Shown here: positions 30,444 through 39,227 of the stretch, piece after piece
How the letters are laid out: each line of letters opens with the position of its first letter
How positions within the stretch are numbered: the stretch's first letter is position 1
The notes under the pieces: generated by a model
Seen by the model: only the letters and a program-made list of their open reading frames with translations
Told to the model about the DNA's origin: nothing
The model's database searches: none
From: Cellvibrio sp. OA-2007
GTDB lineage: Bacteria; Pseudomonadota; Gammaproteobacteria; Pseudomonadales; Cellvibrionaceae
Direction: 5' to 3'
Assembly: GCF_000953825.1 (NCBI RefSeq)
Contig: NZ_BBUL01000020.1
Location: forward strand, 340,900-404,899
Length of the DNA: 64,000 nt
Program-made: the position numbers and the translations under genes

Positions 30444-31847
30444 GTGTCAGTCCCTACCAGTGTTCAATCATTGCTCAACAAGCAAAATGTGCATTATCAG
30501 GTGTCTGAGGTGCCAGTGACTGAGGATGAAAGAGCGCTTTGGCATGACCAGCATTTACGTACTATGAGCGCAGCCAAATCAGTTATTTTGCAGGACAGTA
30601 CAGGGCGAGTGCAGGTGATTTTTGCCGCGGACCGATTGCTTGATCTCAAAGCAGTCAACCGACAATTGAACCGCGAGCTACACGCCGCCAAGCCAGAAGA
30701 TATTCAAAAATTCTGTGTCTCCCACAATCTGCAATCCATTCCTGCATTACCTAAACTGGCGGGCTTGCTGACGCTGATTGACCGCAGTTTGGTTGAGCGC
30801 AATGAGTTGCTGGCAGATTCGGGCGATGAAAAACAACTGCTGCGCTTCAGTCGCGCTGAGTTTCAGCAAATTATTGATGACGCGACTATTTGCGATATAG
30901 CCGTACCACTCGAACCACTGGAGGTGGACGATACCAGTACCAGTGATAACGACCAGATTCTCGGCGCAGTGCGCAATTTCACCCAGCTGCGAATAAAGCA
31001 GCGCTTGGAAGAAACCCTTGAATTACCGCCTTTGTCGGACACTGCTCAGCGCATTATCAAGCTGCGGGTAAATCCGAATGCCGATATCAGTGATCTCGCT
31101 CAAATTGTTGAAACCGACCCCAGCCTTGCCGCGCAAGTCGTGAGTTGGGCGGCATCACCCTACTATTCTGCGCCGGGCAAAATCAAATCCATTCACGATG
31201 CCATAGTGCGGGTGCTGGGCTTTGATATGGTGCTCAATTTGGCGCTGGGTTTGTCGCTCGGCAAAGCCATGACCATCCCCAAAGAAGGCCCTCATGGTTC
31301 GCTACCTTACTGGCAGCAAGCGGTGTATATGGCGGCGACTATTGAAGGTTTGGTGACGGCAATTCCCCGCGATCATCGCCCCAGTTTCGGCATGGCCTAT
31401 CTGTGTGGCTTGCTGCATAACTTTGGCTATCTGATTTTGGCGGAAGTGTTTCCACCTTATTTCCACAACTACTGCCAATTGGCAGACACCAATCCCCATG
31501 TTGATCATCAGGCGGTGGAACGCCATCTGCTCGGTGTCACTCGCGAGCAATTGGGTGCTGCCTTGATGTCGCTTTGGTCTATGCCGGAAGAAGTGGTGGT
31601 GGGTCTTCGCCACCAAAATAACCCGCATTACCAGGGGGAAAACGCGGTTTATGCCAAGCTTATTTTTGTCGCCCAGCGGTTGCTGCACCAACACGATATT
31701 GGCCGTGGTCCGAAACTGGCGATTCCTCCGCAAGTATTTGAAGATCTGCATCTGGACCCGGAAAAGGCCTATACCACGGTGGCGAATATTATTGAGTCGA
31801 GCGATGATCTCAAACATATCGCCCACGAGTTGTCGCCACATCATTAA
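30444..31847 (+). CDS. YbaK/ProX-HDOD fusion protein
   Basis: A 467-residue protein. Residues 1 to about 150 resemble the YbaK/ProRS-INS editing domain that deacylates mischarged tRNA, and residues about 195-400 form an HDOD domain (LPPLSDTAQRIIKLRVNPNA, DPSLAAQVVSWAASPYY, IHDAIVRVLGFDMV). The fusion recurs next to recG in Pseudomonas-like genomes. HDOD suggests signalling rather than tRNA editing; whether the N-terminal part retains a deacylase site cannot be told. It begins at GTG with AGAGGAG eight bases upstream and ends at a terminator, so it is a single-gene unit. Confidence 0.82.
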   Translation: MSVPTSVQSLLNKQNVHYQVSEVPVTEDERALWHDQHLRTMSAAKSVILQDSTGRVQVIFAADRLLDLKAVNRQLNRELHAAKPEDIQKFCVSHNLQSIPALPKLAGLLTLIDRSLVERNELLADSGDEKQLLRFSRAEFQQIIDDATICDIAVPLEPLEVDDTSTSDNDQILGAVRNFTQLRIKQRLEETLELPPLSDTAQRIIKLRVNPNADISDLAQIVETDPSLAAQVVSWAASPYYSAPGKIKSIHDAIVRVLGFDMVLNLALGLSLGKAMTIPKEGPHGSLPYWQQAVYMAATIEGLVTAIPRDHRPSFGMAYLCGLLHNFGYLILAEVFPPYFHNYCQLADTNPHVDHQAVERHLLGVTREQLGAALMSLWSMPEEVVVGLRHQNNPHYQGENAVYAKLIFVAQRLLHQHDIGRGPKLAIPPQVFEDLHLDPEKAYTTVANIIESSDDLKHIAHELSPHH

Positions 31848-31881
31848 TGTGGGTTAGTAAAGCTGGATTTCACGGTAACCA

Positions 31882-31907
31882 AAACCCCTTCCGAGGGGTT
31901 TTTTGTT
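31882..31907 (+). terminator. Intrinsic terminator after the YbaK-HDOD gene
   Basis: AAAACCCCT and AGGGGTTTT pair across a TCCG tetraloop, then further T residues. Confidence 0.9.
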
Positions 31908-31975
31908 GTTAGTGTCAGCGATTTTTTTACCGGTATACTGCCGGTTATTCCCCCTTAGCGAGAGAGTGATTGTTT

Positions 31976-32764
31976 ATGTCTTCAGATTTCCCTGCATCAG
32001 CTGCGGCTGCCATTTTGGTTGAGCGTCGTATCAATGGCATTCAGTCCGAGCGTTTGCCCGACACTTGTCGGCCCCAAAATTTAGCGCAAGCGCTGGCGAT
32101 TCAAGCTGCGGTTACTGCGCATTGGTGTGAGCAGATGGATGACACAGTTGGCGGATGGAAATGCCTGCAGCCGCCCGAGGATAAGTTGATTGTTGGCCCC
32201 ATATACACCCGCACGATTGATTCTGTCGCACCGGTAAGTCTCTGGCCAAAGGGCGACCGCGCTCGTATTGAGCCGGAACTGGCCTTTATCTTTGGCAGTG
32301 ATTTGCCCCCGCGTGCAGAGCCTTACACCCCGGCTGATGTCGATGCCGCTATCGCCCGTACTCATATGGCGCTGGAGTTGATCAATAGCCGCTATGCCGA
32401 TCCAGCCAGCTGCGAGTTCCCGGAAATGCTGGCCGATGGCTTGGTCAATCAGGGTTTGTTTATCGGCCCGGAAGTGGATGCGGAAAATGCCCGTGGCGCG
32501 AGTAGTTTTACGATTACTATGACCTGTGCCAATGGCGAAGTTATTGAGCGTCAGGGGCAGCACCCCAATACTCATCCACGTGCACCGCTCTATTGGTTGG
32601 CGGAATTCTTGCGCAGCCGGGGCGAGGGTATAGTCGCTGGGCAGGCGGTGATTACCGGTTCCTATGCTGGTGTGATCGAGGTGCCACTCAATACCAATAT
32701 CCACATTGACTACGCTGGTTTAGGTAGCATGCAAGTAAGTTTTAACCCTAAATCTGCCGCTTAA
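31976..32764 (+). CDS. 2-keto-4-pentenoate hydratase family protein
   Basis: A 262-residue member of the fumarylacetoacetate hydrolase-like superfamily, hydratase/decarboxylase branch (MhpD/DmpE/DmpH type). The metal-binding acid motif RIEPELAFIFG (about 85-95) and the ALELINSRY segment fit the fold, and the C terminus IHIDYAGLGSMQVSF is typical of hydratases. No other meta-cleavage genes lie nearby, so the physiological substrate is open. ATG 31976 is preferred to a TTG six bases earlier. It is followed 13 bases later by a thioesterase and then a ZIP transporter, all co-directional. Confidence 0.8.
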   Translation: MSSDFPASAAAAILVERRINGIQSERLPDTCRPQNLAQALAIQAAVTAHWCEQMDDTVGGWKCLQPPEDKLIVGPIYTRTIDSVAPVSLWPKGDRARIEPELAFIFGSDLPPRAEPYTPADVDAAIARTHMALELINSRYADPASCEFPEMLADGLVNQGLFIGPEVDAENARGASSFTITMTCANGEVIERQGQHPNTHPRAPLYWLAEFLRSRGEGIVAGQAVITGSYAGVIEVPLNTNIHIDYAGLGSMQVSFNPKSAA

Positions 32765-32777
32765 GGAGTAGCAATCA

Positions 32778-33188
32778 ATGAATCACGACGAATCATCGCC
32801 ATTTTATTCCTGTGAGATCCCGGTTCGCTGGGGCGATATGGACGCCTATGGCCATATCAATAACACGCTTTACTTTCGCTATTTTGAAGAGGCGCGATTC
32901 AAGTGGATGCTCGATAAAGGCCTCCCCCTCAAAAGCGATACTCACCCGGTGGTCGTCACGATTGGCTGTACTTTTTTACGCCCGATTTTTCATCCGGAGA
33001 CCCTGCGTATCGATGTGTTTATCAGCGAGCCAGGGCGCTCCAGTTTTATGGTCAAGTACAAGGTTTACACCTTGTCCCAACCAGAAATGCCCGCGGCAGA
33101 GGGTTACTCTAAAGTGGTCTGGGTGAGCAGTGCCGATGGTAAATCGGTACCCTTGCCCGATCCGGTGCGCGCCTGGTTTGACGTTTAA
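32778..33188 (+). CDS. Acyl-CoA thioesterase, 4HBT/YbgC-FadM type
   Basis: A 136-residue hotdog-fold thioesterase. The signature WGDMDAYGHINNTLYFRYFEEAR at about residues 15-37 has the catalytic Asp and the conserved GHxNN-Y stretch. Such enzymes hydrolyse medium- or long-chain acyl-CoA esters in the cytoplasm. It overlaps no neighbour but has only 13 bases before and two bases after, so it forms a unit with the hydratase and the ZIP transporter. Chain-length preference cannot be read from the sequence. Confidence 0.88.
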   Translation: MNHDESSPFYSCEIPVRWGDMDAYGHINNTLYFRYFEEARFKWMLDKGLPLKSDTHPVVVTIGCTFLRPIFHPETLRIDVFISEPGRSSFMVKYKVYTLSQPEMPAAEGYSKVVWVSSADGKSVPLPDPVRAWFDV

Positions 33189-33190
33189 CT

Positions 33191-33937
33191 ATGCCTGTTT
33201 GGCTGCAAGCGGGGTCTTGGGGGTTTGTGGTTGCCAGTGCGCTGCTACTGGGCTCGGCCTTGGGGTGGTTTATTCGCTTTCCACCGAGAGCCGTAGCCTA
33301 TGTGATGGCGTTTGGCAGCGGTGTATTACTGGCAGCGCTCAGTTTTGATTTGGTGGGTGATGCACTTGAGGAAGCCGAACTGAGCTGGGTAGCCGGCGGA
33401 TTTTTGGCTGGAGCAATTGCTTTTTCACTCATTAATTACCGGCTCAATAGCTACAGCGTTAAACATCGCAAGCGCTCCCGCCATCAGCAAGTTACTGAGA
33501 ATAACAACGGTATGGCGATTGCCGCGGGCACTTTACTTGATGGTGTTCCCGAGTCTATGGCTATTGGGTTGTTGGTCGCCAGCGGTGGCCAGCTTAGCTG
33601 GGCTACTATTGCCGCAATTTTTATATCGAATATTCCCGAAGCGCTTTCCAGTACTGCCGGTATGCGCCGCGCTGGCCGATCCGGTTGGTTTATGGTGCGC
33701 CTTTGGGGGGGAATGGCCTTGCTTTCCGGGGTATTTGCCATCATTGGCGCAGTATTTTTTGGCAGCGCACCAGATCATATTAGAGCACTGATTACCTGTG
33801 TTGCCGCCGGTGGAATTTTTGCCATGGTGGTTGAGACGATGATTCCCGAAGCATTTGCAGAAACCCATGAATTATCCGGTTTGATTGCAGCTACCGGTTT
33901 TATTATTGCAGTTGCTATGCAGGTATTAGACGTTTGA
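33191..33937 (+). CDS. ZIP-family metal transporter
   Basis: A 248-residue inner membrane protein with about eight helices. The family core is TLLDGVPESMAIG followed by FISNIPEALSST, the metal-binding helices IV and V of ZIP transporters. It is likely to import a divalent cation such as Zn2+. A His/Lys/Arg-rich cytoplasmic loop (about 85-102) lies before helix IV. It starts two bases after the thioesterase stop. The znu zinc-uptake genes lie about 1.4 kb downstream, but no Zur-type site is seen in front of this gene. Confidence 0.83.
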   Translation: MPVWLQAGSWGFVVASALLLGSALGWFIRFPPRAVAYVMAFGSGVLLAALSFDLVGDALEEAELSWVAGGFLAGAIAFSLINYRLNSYSVKHRKRSRHQQVTENNNGMAIAAGTLLDGVPESMAIGLLVASGGQLSWATIAAIFISNIPEALSSTAGMRRAGRSGWFMVRLWGGMALLSGVFAIIGAVFFGSAPDHIRALITCVAAGGIFAMVVETMIPEAFAETHELSGLIAATGFIIAVAMQVLDV

Positions 33938-33963
33938 TGTGGGCTGCCCCCTGCTTCCCCGGA

Positions 33964-34827
33964 TTAAGCTGTTTGCAATAAAGGTTGTTCCAACTCTTGC
34001 CAATAAATTTTGTCGCTGTGATGCAGCAGGCGCATATGGCCTTGATGATCCTCTACTAGCGCGGTGCAGTTTTCGATCCAATCGCCGCAGTTGGCGTAGC
34101 GCAAGCCGCCTTCTTCACGCAGTGCCGGGTAGTGAATATGCCCGCACACAACGCCGTCATAACCGCGCCGCTTAGCTTCAGCCAAGGCTTCTTTTTCATA
34201 AGTGGCGATGGCAGCTTTGGCGCCTTTGATATTGCTTTTAATCAATCCCGCCAGTGAAAAGTAAGGTTTACCCATCAACTTGCGCAGGCGATCAGACCAG
34301 CGGTTAATAAATAACAGCAGTTCATAGCCGTGGTCGCCAATAACCCGCGTTAACCAGCTGTGATTGATGTAGGCGTCCATGGCATCGCCGTGCATGATCA
34401 GCAGGCGCTTGCCATCGGCGGTGACATATTCGTGTTCCTGCGCTATCTCAATCGGGCCAAATAATTGGCCGCTAAAATGGCGGATGGGCTCGTCGTGGTT
34501 GCCGGGTACATAGACAACACGCACGCCTTTGGCGGCCAGTTCGTAAAATTTCAGCATCACTTGATAATGTTTTTGCGGCCAGCAGAAACGGCGTTTGAGC
34601 GACCATAAATCCACAATATCGCCCACTAAATAGAGTGTGTCGCAGTGGATGTGGTTGAGAAAGTCGAGCAAATAATCCGCTTTGCAATCGCGAAAGCCCA
34701 AATGGATATCCGAGATCCATACAGTGCGCGCGTTAATCAAATGACGGGTGGGTTTGGGGGTGGGTAAATCGCCGCTGTTGGCGAGTTCAGGCAAGGGCGC
34801 AGTGAGGGGGCGGGCCGAATAAGTCAT
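33964..34827 (-). CDS. LpxH-like metallophosphoesterase
   Basis: A 287-residue calcineurin-like phosphoesterase with the full metal motif set: SDIHLG, GDIVDLW, GNHDEP, HGD and GHIHYP. It belongs to the group annotated UDP-2,3-diacylglucosamine pyrophosphatase-like, longer than canonical LpxH (about 240), so a role in lipid A or another envelope phosphodiester is likely but not certain. The ATG at 34827 follows GGAA; an open frame to 34965 encodes no recognisable extension. It is convergent to the ZIP gene and downstream of a small gene on the same strand. Confidence 0.8.
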   Translation of the reverse strand: MTYSARPLTAPLPELANSGDLPTPKPTRHLINARTVWISDIHLGFRDCKADYLLDFLNHIHCDTLYLVGDIVDLWSLKRRFCWPQKHYQVMLKFYELAAKGVRVVYVPGNHDEPIRHFSGQLFGPIEIAQEHEYVTADGKRLLIMHGDAMDAYINHSWLTRVIGDHGYELLLFINRWSDRLRKLMGKPYFSLAGLIKSNIKGAKAAIATYEKEALAEAKRRGYDGVVCGHIHYPALREEGGLRYANCGDWIENCTALVEDHQGHMRLLHHSDKIYWQELEQPLLQTA

Positions 34828-34910
34828 AGTGCGTTTCCATGGCTGTTTCACCGCAGTTTGCGGTGAACATGTGACGAAAACACAACATTTTGATGAACTT
34901 TGGGTGACAA

Positions 34911-35144
34911 CTAGCCCGCTTGTTGAGCAATATTTGTAGTGCTGGGTTGCTCGTGTACCAGCCAATTTAAGACTGCCTGGCGGCTTTCCAGCATTTCTTT
35001 GTAAGTGTGCAGTACTACTGGGTTGGGGTTGAGCTGTTGTTGCAAGTGCTCAATACGAGCCATTAAAAAGTTGATGTCATTCTGCACTTTCTCAGCAACT
35101 TCCGTGCTGTTAAAAGCCTCGTTACCAATGTTTAAAATAGTCAT
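34911..35144 (-). CDS. Small conserved-looking helical protein, function unknown
   Basis: A 77-residue soluble protein, mostly helical (VAEKVQNDINFLMARIEHLQ, then KEMLESRQAVLNWLVHE). No signal peptide or known motif. The start at 35144 is preferred because AAGGAA lies nine bases before it; the longer frame to 35276 has a basic leader without support. It lies between znuB and the LpxH-like gene on the same strand but is separated from both. Coding is supported by the ribosome binding site and amphipathic pattern, not by homology I recognise. Confidence 0.6.
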   Translation of the reverse strand: MTILNIGNEAFNSTEVAEKVQNDINFLMARIEHLQQQLNPNPVVLHTYKEMLESRQAVLNWLVHEQPSTTNIAQQAG

Positions 35145-35308
35145 GATGGCGTGTTCCTTGCTGATTTTGCCGCCAAGCTTTGTCTTTGTGTCAGGGCGGG
35201 ATGTTGGACAGTATCGCTGAATAGTCAATGTGAAAACAGTCGCATTTGTCGCTAAAGCTTGTGAGACATTGCCCACAAGGCCATAACCCTACTGGTGCAA
35301 AACCGGTC

Positions 35309-36094
35309 TTAGGCCTGCTGTTTTTTCAATAGAGTCAGGCTGAATAGCAGGGTGGATGAGAGCACAATCGCCGGCCCGGCGGGGCTGTCCCACCAATAGG
35401 ATGCCGCCAATCCGGCCAGTACCGCGATCATGCCGAGCAGGCTGGATACTATCGCCATCTGTTCCGGTGTGTGGGTCAGGCGGCGGCTGGCGGCGGCGGG
35501 AATAATTAGCAGCGCAGTAATCAGCAATACCCCAACTACCTTCATCGCAATCGCAATCACCAACGCCATCAGCAGCATCAGTGCGGTGCGCACCCGCGTC
35601 ACCGGCACTCCTTCTACCTGTGCCAGCTCCTCGTGTACGGTAATCGCCAACAGTGGCCGCCAGAGCCAGATCAGCGCAACAATCACCGCGACCGCAATGA
35701 CCCAAATACTCATCACATCGGTTTGGCTGACCGAGAGAATATCGCCAAACAAATAGGCCATTAGGTCGATGCGATTGTCGCTGAACACGCTGACGCAGAT
35801 CAGCCCGAGCGCGAGCGTTGAATGAGACAAAATCCCCAGCAATGTATCGGTCGCCAGAAAGCGGTTGTTTTGCAGTGCCACCAGAATCAGCGCCAGCAGC
35901 AGGCAACCGATTGCGATAGCGAGGTTGAGGTTGATGTCCAGCAACAGGCCAAAGGTCACACCGAGCAGAGCCGAGTGGGCGAGGGTATCGCCAAAATAGG
36001 CCATGCGGCGCCAGACCGCAAAAGCGCCGAGAGGGCCGGCGACCAGTGCCACGGCGATTCCAGCGAGCAGGGCGAGGAGTAAAAAATCAGGCAT
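35309..36094 (-). CDS. znuB: Zinc ABC transporter permease ZnuB
   Basis: A 261-residue inner membrane permease of the ABC-3 family with about eight helices and the conserved [26 protein letters not shown] segment at residues 20-45. It forms the channel of the high-affinity zinc importer. The start at 36094 gives the E. coli ZnuB length; a start at 36130 adds 12 residues. It overlaps the end of znuC by eight bases, so znuC-znuB are translationally coupled. Confidence 0.95.
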   Translation of the reverse strand: MPDFLLLALLAGIAVALVAGPLGAFAVWRRMAYFGDTLAHSALLGVTFGLLLDINLNLAIAIGCLLLALILVALQNNRFLATDTLLGILSHSTLALGLICVSVFSDNRIDLMAYLFGDILSVSQTDVMSIWVIAVAVIVALIWLWRPLLAITVHEELAQVEGVPVTRVRTALMLLMALVIAIAMKVVGVLLITALLIIPAAASRRLTHTPEQMAIVSSLLGMIAVLAGLAASYWWDSPAGPAIVLSSTLLFSLTLLKKQQA

Positions 36095-36890
36095 GGTGGT
36101 GTCCGCAAGAGCCGTCGTGCTGATGTTCATGGCTGCCGGGTTTGGCTTTGATTACATTGCCATGGGCATCGTGTTGGTGGTCGTGGTGATGGGTATAAAT
36201 CGCCACCTGCGGCGGATTGCTTGCGCCGACTGCCTCGCCAAACAGGGCGAGATAGGCGGGATCATTGGTCACCTGTTCCGGGTGGCCTTCGCAGCAGACA
36301 TGTTGGTTAAGGCAGATCACTGTGTCGGTGGTTGCCATCACCAAGTGCAAGTCGTGGGATACCAATAACACCCCACATTGGCGGCGATTACGGATCTCGT
36401 TAATCAGGGCATAAAGCGCCGACTGCCCTGTTATATCTACCCCTTGCACAGGTTCATCCAATACCAGTAACTGTGGGTCGCGCAGCAGCGCACGCGCCAG
36501 TAATACGCGCTGGGTTTCGCCGCCGGAGAGGGATTGCATCGGCATATGGATCAGCTTATCGATGCCGGTCAGCGCCAGGGTTTCGCTCAAATCCGCGCGC
36601 GCCTTGCCACCGAGTGCAAGAAAGCGCGCGACGGTGAGCGGCAGGCTGGCATCGATATGCAGCTTTTGCGGCATATAGCCGATGCGCAAATCCGGCGCTT
36701 TTTCGATGGTTCCTTCATCAACTTTGATCAAACCCAGCACCGCGCGCACCAGTGTGGTTTTACCGGCGCCATTGGGGCCGATCAGGGTGACAATCTTGCC
36801 GGCCTGCAGGGTTAAATCGGCGCGCTGCAAAATCTGGCGGCCATTGCGGGTTACACCCAAGCCGCGGGCATTAATCAAAAAATCACTCAT
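36087..36890 (-). CDS. znuC: Zinc ABC transporter ATP-binding protein ZnuC
   Basis: A 267-residue ABC ATPase. Walker A is GPNGAGKTT (about residues 37-45), the signature [15 protein letters not shown], Walker [13 protein letters not shown], and the His switch in VSHDLH. The C-terminal 45 residues are His-rich ([11 protein letters not shown] and [13 protein letters not shown]), which may buffer or sense zinc. The start ATG at 36890 overlaps the zur stop in ATGAGTGA. The operon order is zur-znuC-znuB. Confidence 0.96.
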   Translation of the reverse strand: MSDFLINARGLGVTRNGRQILQRADLTLQAGKIVTLIGPNGAGKTTLVRAVLGLIKVDEGTIEKAPDLRIGYMPQKLHIDASLPLTVARFLALGGKARADLSETLALTGIDKLIHMPMQSLSGGETQRVLLARALLRDPQLLVLDEPVQGVDITGQSALYALINEIRNRRQCGVLLVSHDLHLVMATTDTVICLNQHVCCEGHPEQVTNDPAYLALFGEAVGASNPPQVAIYTHHHDHQHDAHGNVIKAKPGSHEHQHDGSCGHHHA

Positions 36891-37392
36891 GGCGATGCTC
36901 GCTGTGTTCGGTGTTGCCAGCGCAGTTGGCGCATAAACCAGAGACTTCCAGCGATTGGGTTTCCACTGCAAAACCTGCATCCCGTGCGACGCCGATGATC
37001 TGTTGGCTGAGCTCCGGTTGATTCAGTTCAATGGCGATGCCGCAGGCGCGGCAAATCAAAAAATGGCTCTGGTGTTTGGTGGTCGGCGAAGGGCAGCCGA
37101 TAAACGCATTCAGCACGTTGATGCGATGGATCAAGCCCTGCTCCAGCAAGAAGTCCAACGCGCGATACACAGTGGGCGGTGCGACCCGGCGGGTATTGGC
37201 TTTGGCCAGCATCTCCATCAGCGTATAGGCGCCGAGCGGCTTGTGGTTTTGCCAGATCAGCTCTAGCACCTGCAGGCGCAAATCGGTCAGGCGCACACCG
37301 CGCCCCAGGCACAGCTGGCGGGCGGCTTCGAGTGCATCACTGATGCAGTGGTTGTGATCGTGATGGCTACAGGCTATGGGGGTATGTTCCAT
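36883..37392 (-). CDS. zur: Zinc uptake regulator Zur (Fur family)
   Basis: A 169-residue Fur-family metalloregulator with a winged helix-turn-helix ([22 protein letters not shown] at about 71-92) and a C-terminal domain with the structural zinc pairs CRAC and CANC. A His-rich N terminus (SHHDHNH) and C terminus (EHSEHRHE) are unusual additions. It is upstream of and overlaps znuC, and divergent from znuA. Zinc-loaded Zur should repress both transcription units from the shared intergenic site. Confidence 0.94.
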   Translation of the reverse strand: MEHTPIACSHHDHNHCISDALEAARQLCLGRGVRLTDLRLQVLELIWQNHKPLGAYTLMEMLAKANTRRVAPPTVYRALDFLLEQGLIHRINVLNAFIGCPSPTTKHQSHFLICRACGIAIELNQPELSQQIIGVARDAGFAVETQSLEVSGLCANCAGNTEHSEHRHE

Positions 37393-37455
37393 ATATTACT
37401 CAGGCTAAACGCACAGGATTCAGGCAGCGAAAGGGCGCTGTAAATTGGCGGCTAT

Positions 37456-37468
37456 GTTACTCTATAAC
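37456..37468. promoter_or_regulatory. Zur-box-like palindrome between zur and znuA
   Basis: GTTAC, TCT, ATAAC inside ATGTTACTCTATAACCTAT: close to the gammaproteobacterial Zur box core (ATGTTATANTATAACAT). It is 64 bases from the zur start and about 40 from znuA, so one site could control both directions. Confidence 0.55.
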
Positions 37469-37506
37469 CTATCATCTGGCATGGTTTTCACGGGATCGGT
37501 TTGGGT

Positions 37507-38415
37507 ATGGGGTATTGCAGTGTTTCTGTTCGGTGCGGCTTGCTGCTCGGTTTGGCGTTTGCCTTGGCGCTACCGGCGCAGGCTAAGTTGCAAGTGTTGG
37601 CGAGCATCAAACCGCTGGCGCTAATCGCGCAGGAAGTGGTGGGCGATCAAGCTGATGTGATTACTTTATTGCCGATTACCGCGTCGCCCCATGATTATCC
37701 GCTCAAAATGTCGGATCACCGCAATTTGCGCAACGCCGATCTGGTGTTGTGGATCGGCCCGGAGATGGAAAGTTTTCTCGCCCGCCCGCTGGGCAATCTG
37801 CCTGTGGAGAAGGTCATCACTAGTTACCAGCTGCCGGGATTGAATTGGCCTGCAATAGAGCAGGATGACGATCACCATCACACTAATCATGCTCACACCG
37901 ATAAAGACCCGCATTTGTGGCTCGATCCACGCAATGCGGTGGTGATTGCCCGGGCATTAGCGACACGTTTAGCGCAGTTGCAACCACAATCGGCGGTGAA
38001 GTTTCAGGCGAATGCGCAGCGTTTTGCGCTCTCTGTGCAAGCCTTGGATAAACAACTTGCAGCGCAACTAAACCCGGTAAAAACGGTGGGTTTTGCGGTC
38101 TACCATGAAGGTTATGGCCATTTTGTCGGGCGCTATGGTTTGCATCAGGTTGCTTATGTGACTTACACACCGGAGCGTCGCCCGGGTGCAAAACACCTGA
38201 AGGAGTTGCGGGAAGTGCTAGCTAATGAGGGAAGGTGCCTGTTTATGGAACCCCACTACAAGGTGCAAGGTTTGGAGGGGATGGTCACCACATTGAATTT
38301 AGGTATTGGTTTGCTGGATCCCATTGGCGATCAACAGGTATCCAGCTATCAACAGTTGTTACAGCAGCTCAGCCAGAGTTTTTTAACCTGCCTTGCGGAT
38401 CGGCGAGATCACTGA
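37507..38415 (+). CDS. znuA: Zinc ABC transporter substrate-binding protein ZnuA
   Basis: A 302-residue periplasmic cluster A-I (TroA-type) binding protein with a signal peptide (about 1-25, LPAQA-K). Zinc ligands include the His of ASPHDYPLK (about 60), a His-rich loop DDDHHHTNHAHTDKDPH (about 120-137), the YHEGYGHF His and a C-terminal acidic residue. It captures zinc for ZnuBC. ATG 37507 is chosen; a TTG six bases upstream is also possible. It is divergent from zur. Confidence 0.94.
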   Translation: MGYCSVSVRCGLLLGLAFALALPAQAKLQVLASIKPLALIAQEVVGDQADVITLLPITASPHDYPLKMSDHRNLRNADLVLWIGPEMESFLARPLGNLPVEKVITSYQLPGLNWPAIEQDDDHHHTNHAHTDKDPHLWLDPRNAVVIARALATRLAQLQPQSAVKFQANAQRFALSVQALDKQLAAQLNPVKTVGFAVYHEGYGHFVGRYGLHQVAYVTYTPERRPGAKHLKELREVLANEGRCLFMEPHYKVQGLEGMVTTLNLGIGLLDPIGDQQVSSYQQLLQQLSQSFLTCLADRRDH

Positions 38416-38667
38416 GGCATAGAACGGTTTGCGCATACTTACATCGCGCGCTTCCAGAGCATCCAGCTGACGCTTGTTTAGCTCCATCACAAATGAATCA
38501 TAGTAGCGGCCTATATCTCTATCGGCTGATGCGCCTGCCTCCCGCAACAGTGTCAACATCCCCTCTTGCGTTGCCATGCGGTGACGCATTCCGGTTTTGT
38601 GATAAACACAGCTCGCGAGTTGTTGCATGCGAAAAATTGCGGTTTGGGAAAATATTAGGGTGTCCAT
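38383..38667 (-). CDS. Small hypothetical protein overlapping the znuA 3' end
   Basis: A 94-residue protein, predicted soluble and helical, with MDTLIFSQTAIFRMQQLASC at the N terminus and no signal peptide or motif I recognise. The start at 38667 has GGAGG six bases before it, an excellent ribosome binding site; an alternative ATG at 38673 would be directly adjacent to it. Its last 33 bases overlap the end of znuA on the opposite strand. Coding is likely, function unknown. Confidence 0.65.
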   Translation of the reverse strand: MDTLIFSQTAIFRMQQLASCVYHKTGMRHRMATQEGMLTLLREAGASADRDIGRYYDSFVMELNKRQLDALEARDVSMRKPFYASVISPIRKAG

Positions 38668-38821
38668 TGACATCCTCCAGTGCGTTAAAGAGCTGTTGAG
38701 CGAAGTTGTTTAAAGATGCTGGCGGTAAATCAGCCTCTTAATTCGATTCTAGGTCAAAAAATAAACGCAGCGAGGGACTCTGGCGCCAAGTCAAAGCAAA
38801 TTGCAAATTTGTGACTAGTAC

Positions 38822-38876
38822 AAAAAAAGAGCCCCGCAGTGACCAAACAAAAAGTTATAAGGTCAAGTGCAGGGCT
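38822..38876 (-). terminator. Minus-strand hairpin with T7 tail
   Basis: AGCCCTGCACTTGACC and GGTCACTGCGGGGCT (minus strand) pair with one or two mismatches, followed by CTTTTTTTG. A large imperfect intrinsic terminator about 95 bases beyond the small secreted-protein gene. Confidence 0.6.
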
Positions 38877-38937
38877 AATACACGAGGAGAAAATAAGGGA
38901 GATAGTCCAATCAAAACAACAGCTTAAAGAAAGCTCA

Positions 38938-38962
38938 CTGAAGCGGAGACTAACCGCTTCAG
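38938..38962 (-). terminator. Hairpin just downstream of the small secreted-protein gene
   Basis: CTGAAGCGG (38938-38946) and CCGCTTCAG (38954-38962) form a nine-base stem. The tail on the minus strand is only moderately T-rich, so termination may be partial. Confidence 0.5.
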
Positions 38963-38969
38963 CTACAAC

Positions 38970-39227
38970 TTAAAGGGCGAATTCTTGTGCAATCTTGGCT
39001 TCCAGTTGCTGCTCGAGTTTGCTATTAGCCTTCTCGTTCAGTATTTCGGTCTTGTTAGCCAATTCTTCCGTAATGCGTGCTTCTACATCTTCCTGGGTTT
39101 CAACCCAAACTGTCTTAACGCCTACATCGGCGACAGCCAGGGTCAATTCGGTATTAGTAGCCTCATCAGCAAATGCGCCGGTGGCGGTCAGTATCAGGGT
39201 TGCAAATATCAGTGCGGTCTTTTTCAT
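38970..39227 (-). CDS. Small exported protein, function unknown
   Basis: An 85-residue protein with a clear signal peptide (MKKTALIFATLILTATGAFA-D, cleavage after residue 20). The mature 65 residues are Glu/Ala/Lys-rich and should form one long helix or coiled coil (ITEELANKTEILNEKANSK), so a small periplasmic helical protein. GAGGAA precedes the ATG by seven bases. It is divergent from polA across a large intergenic region. I do not recognise the family. Confidence 0.75.
   Translation of the reverse strand: MKKTALIFATLILTATGAFADEATNTELTLAVADVGVKTVWVETQEDVEARITEELANKTEILNEKANSKLEQQLEAKIAQEFAL

Larger units (their letters stand above)
38668..38969. other. Intergenic region with two minus-strand hairpins
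   Basis: About 300 bases between two minus-strand genes. It holds two inverted repeats, listed separately, that read as terminators on the minus strand. No reading frame is convincing. Confidence 0.5.

Noticed and set aside
32081..32704. A 207-residue minus-strand frame opposite the hydratase
   Set aside because: Antisense shadow of a clear family member.
35289..35906. A 205-residue minus-strand frame in znuB
   Set aside because: Alternative frame of znuB with Arg/Gly-rich translation and no family features.
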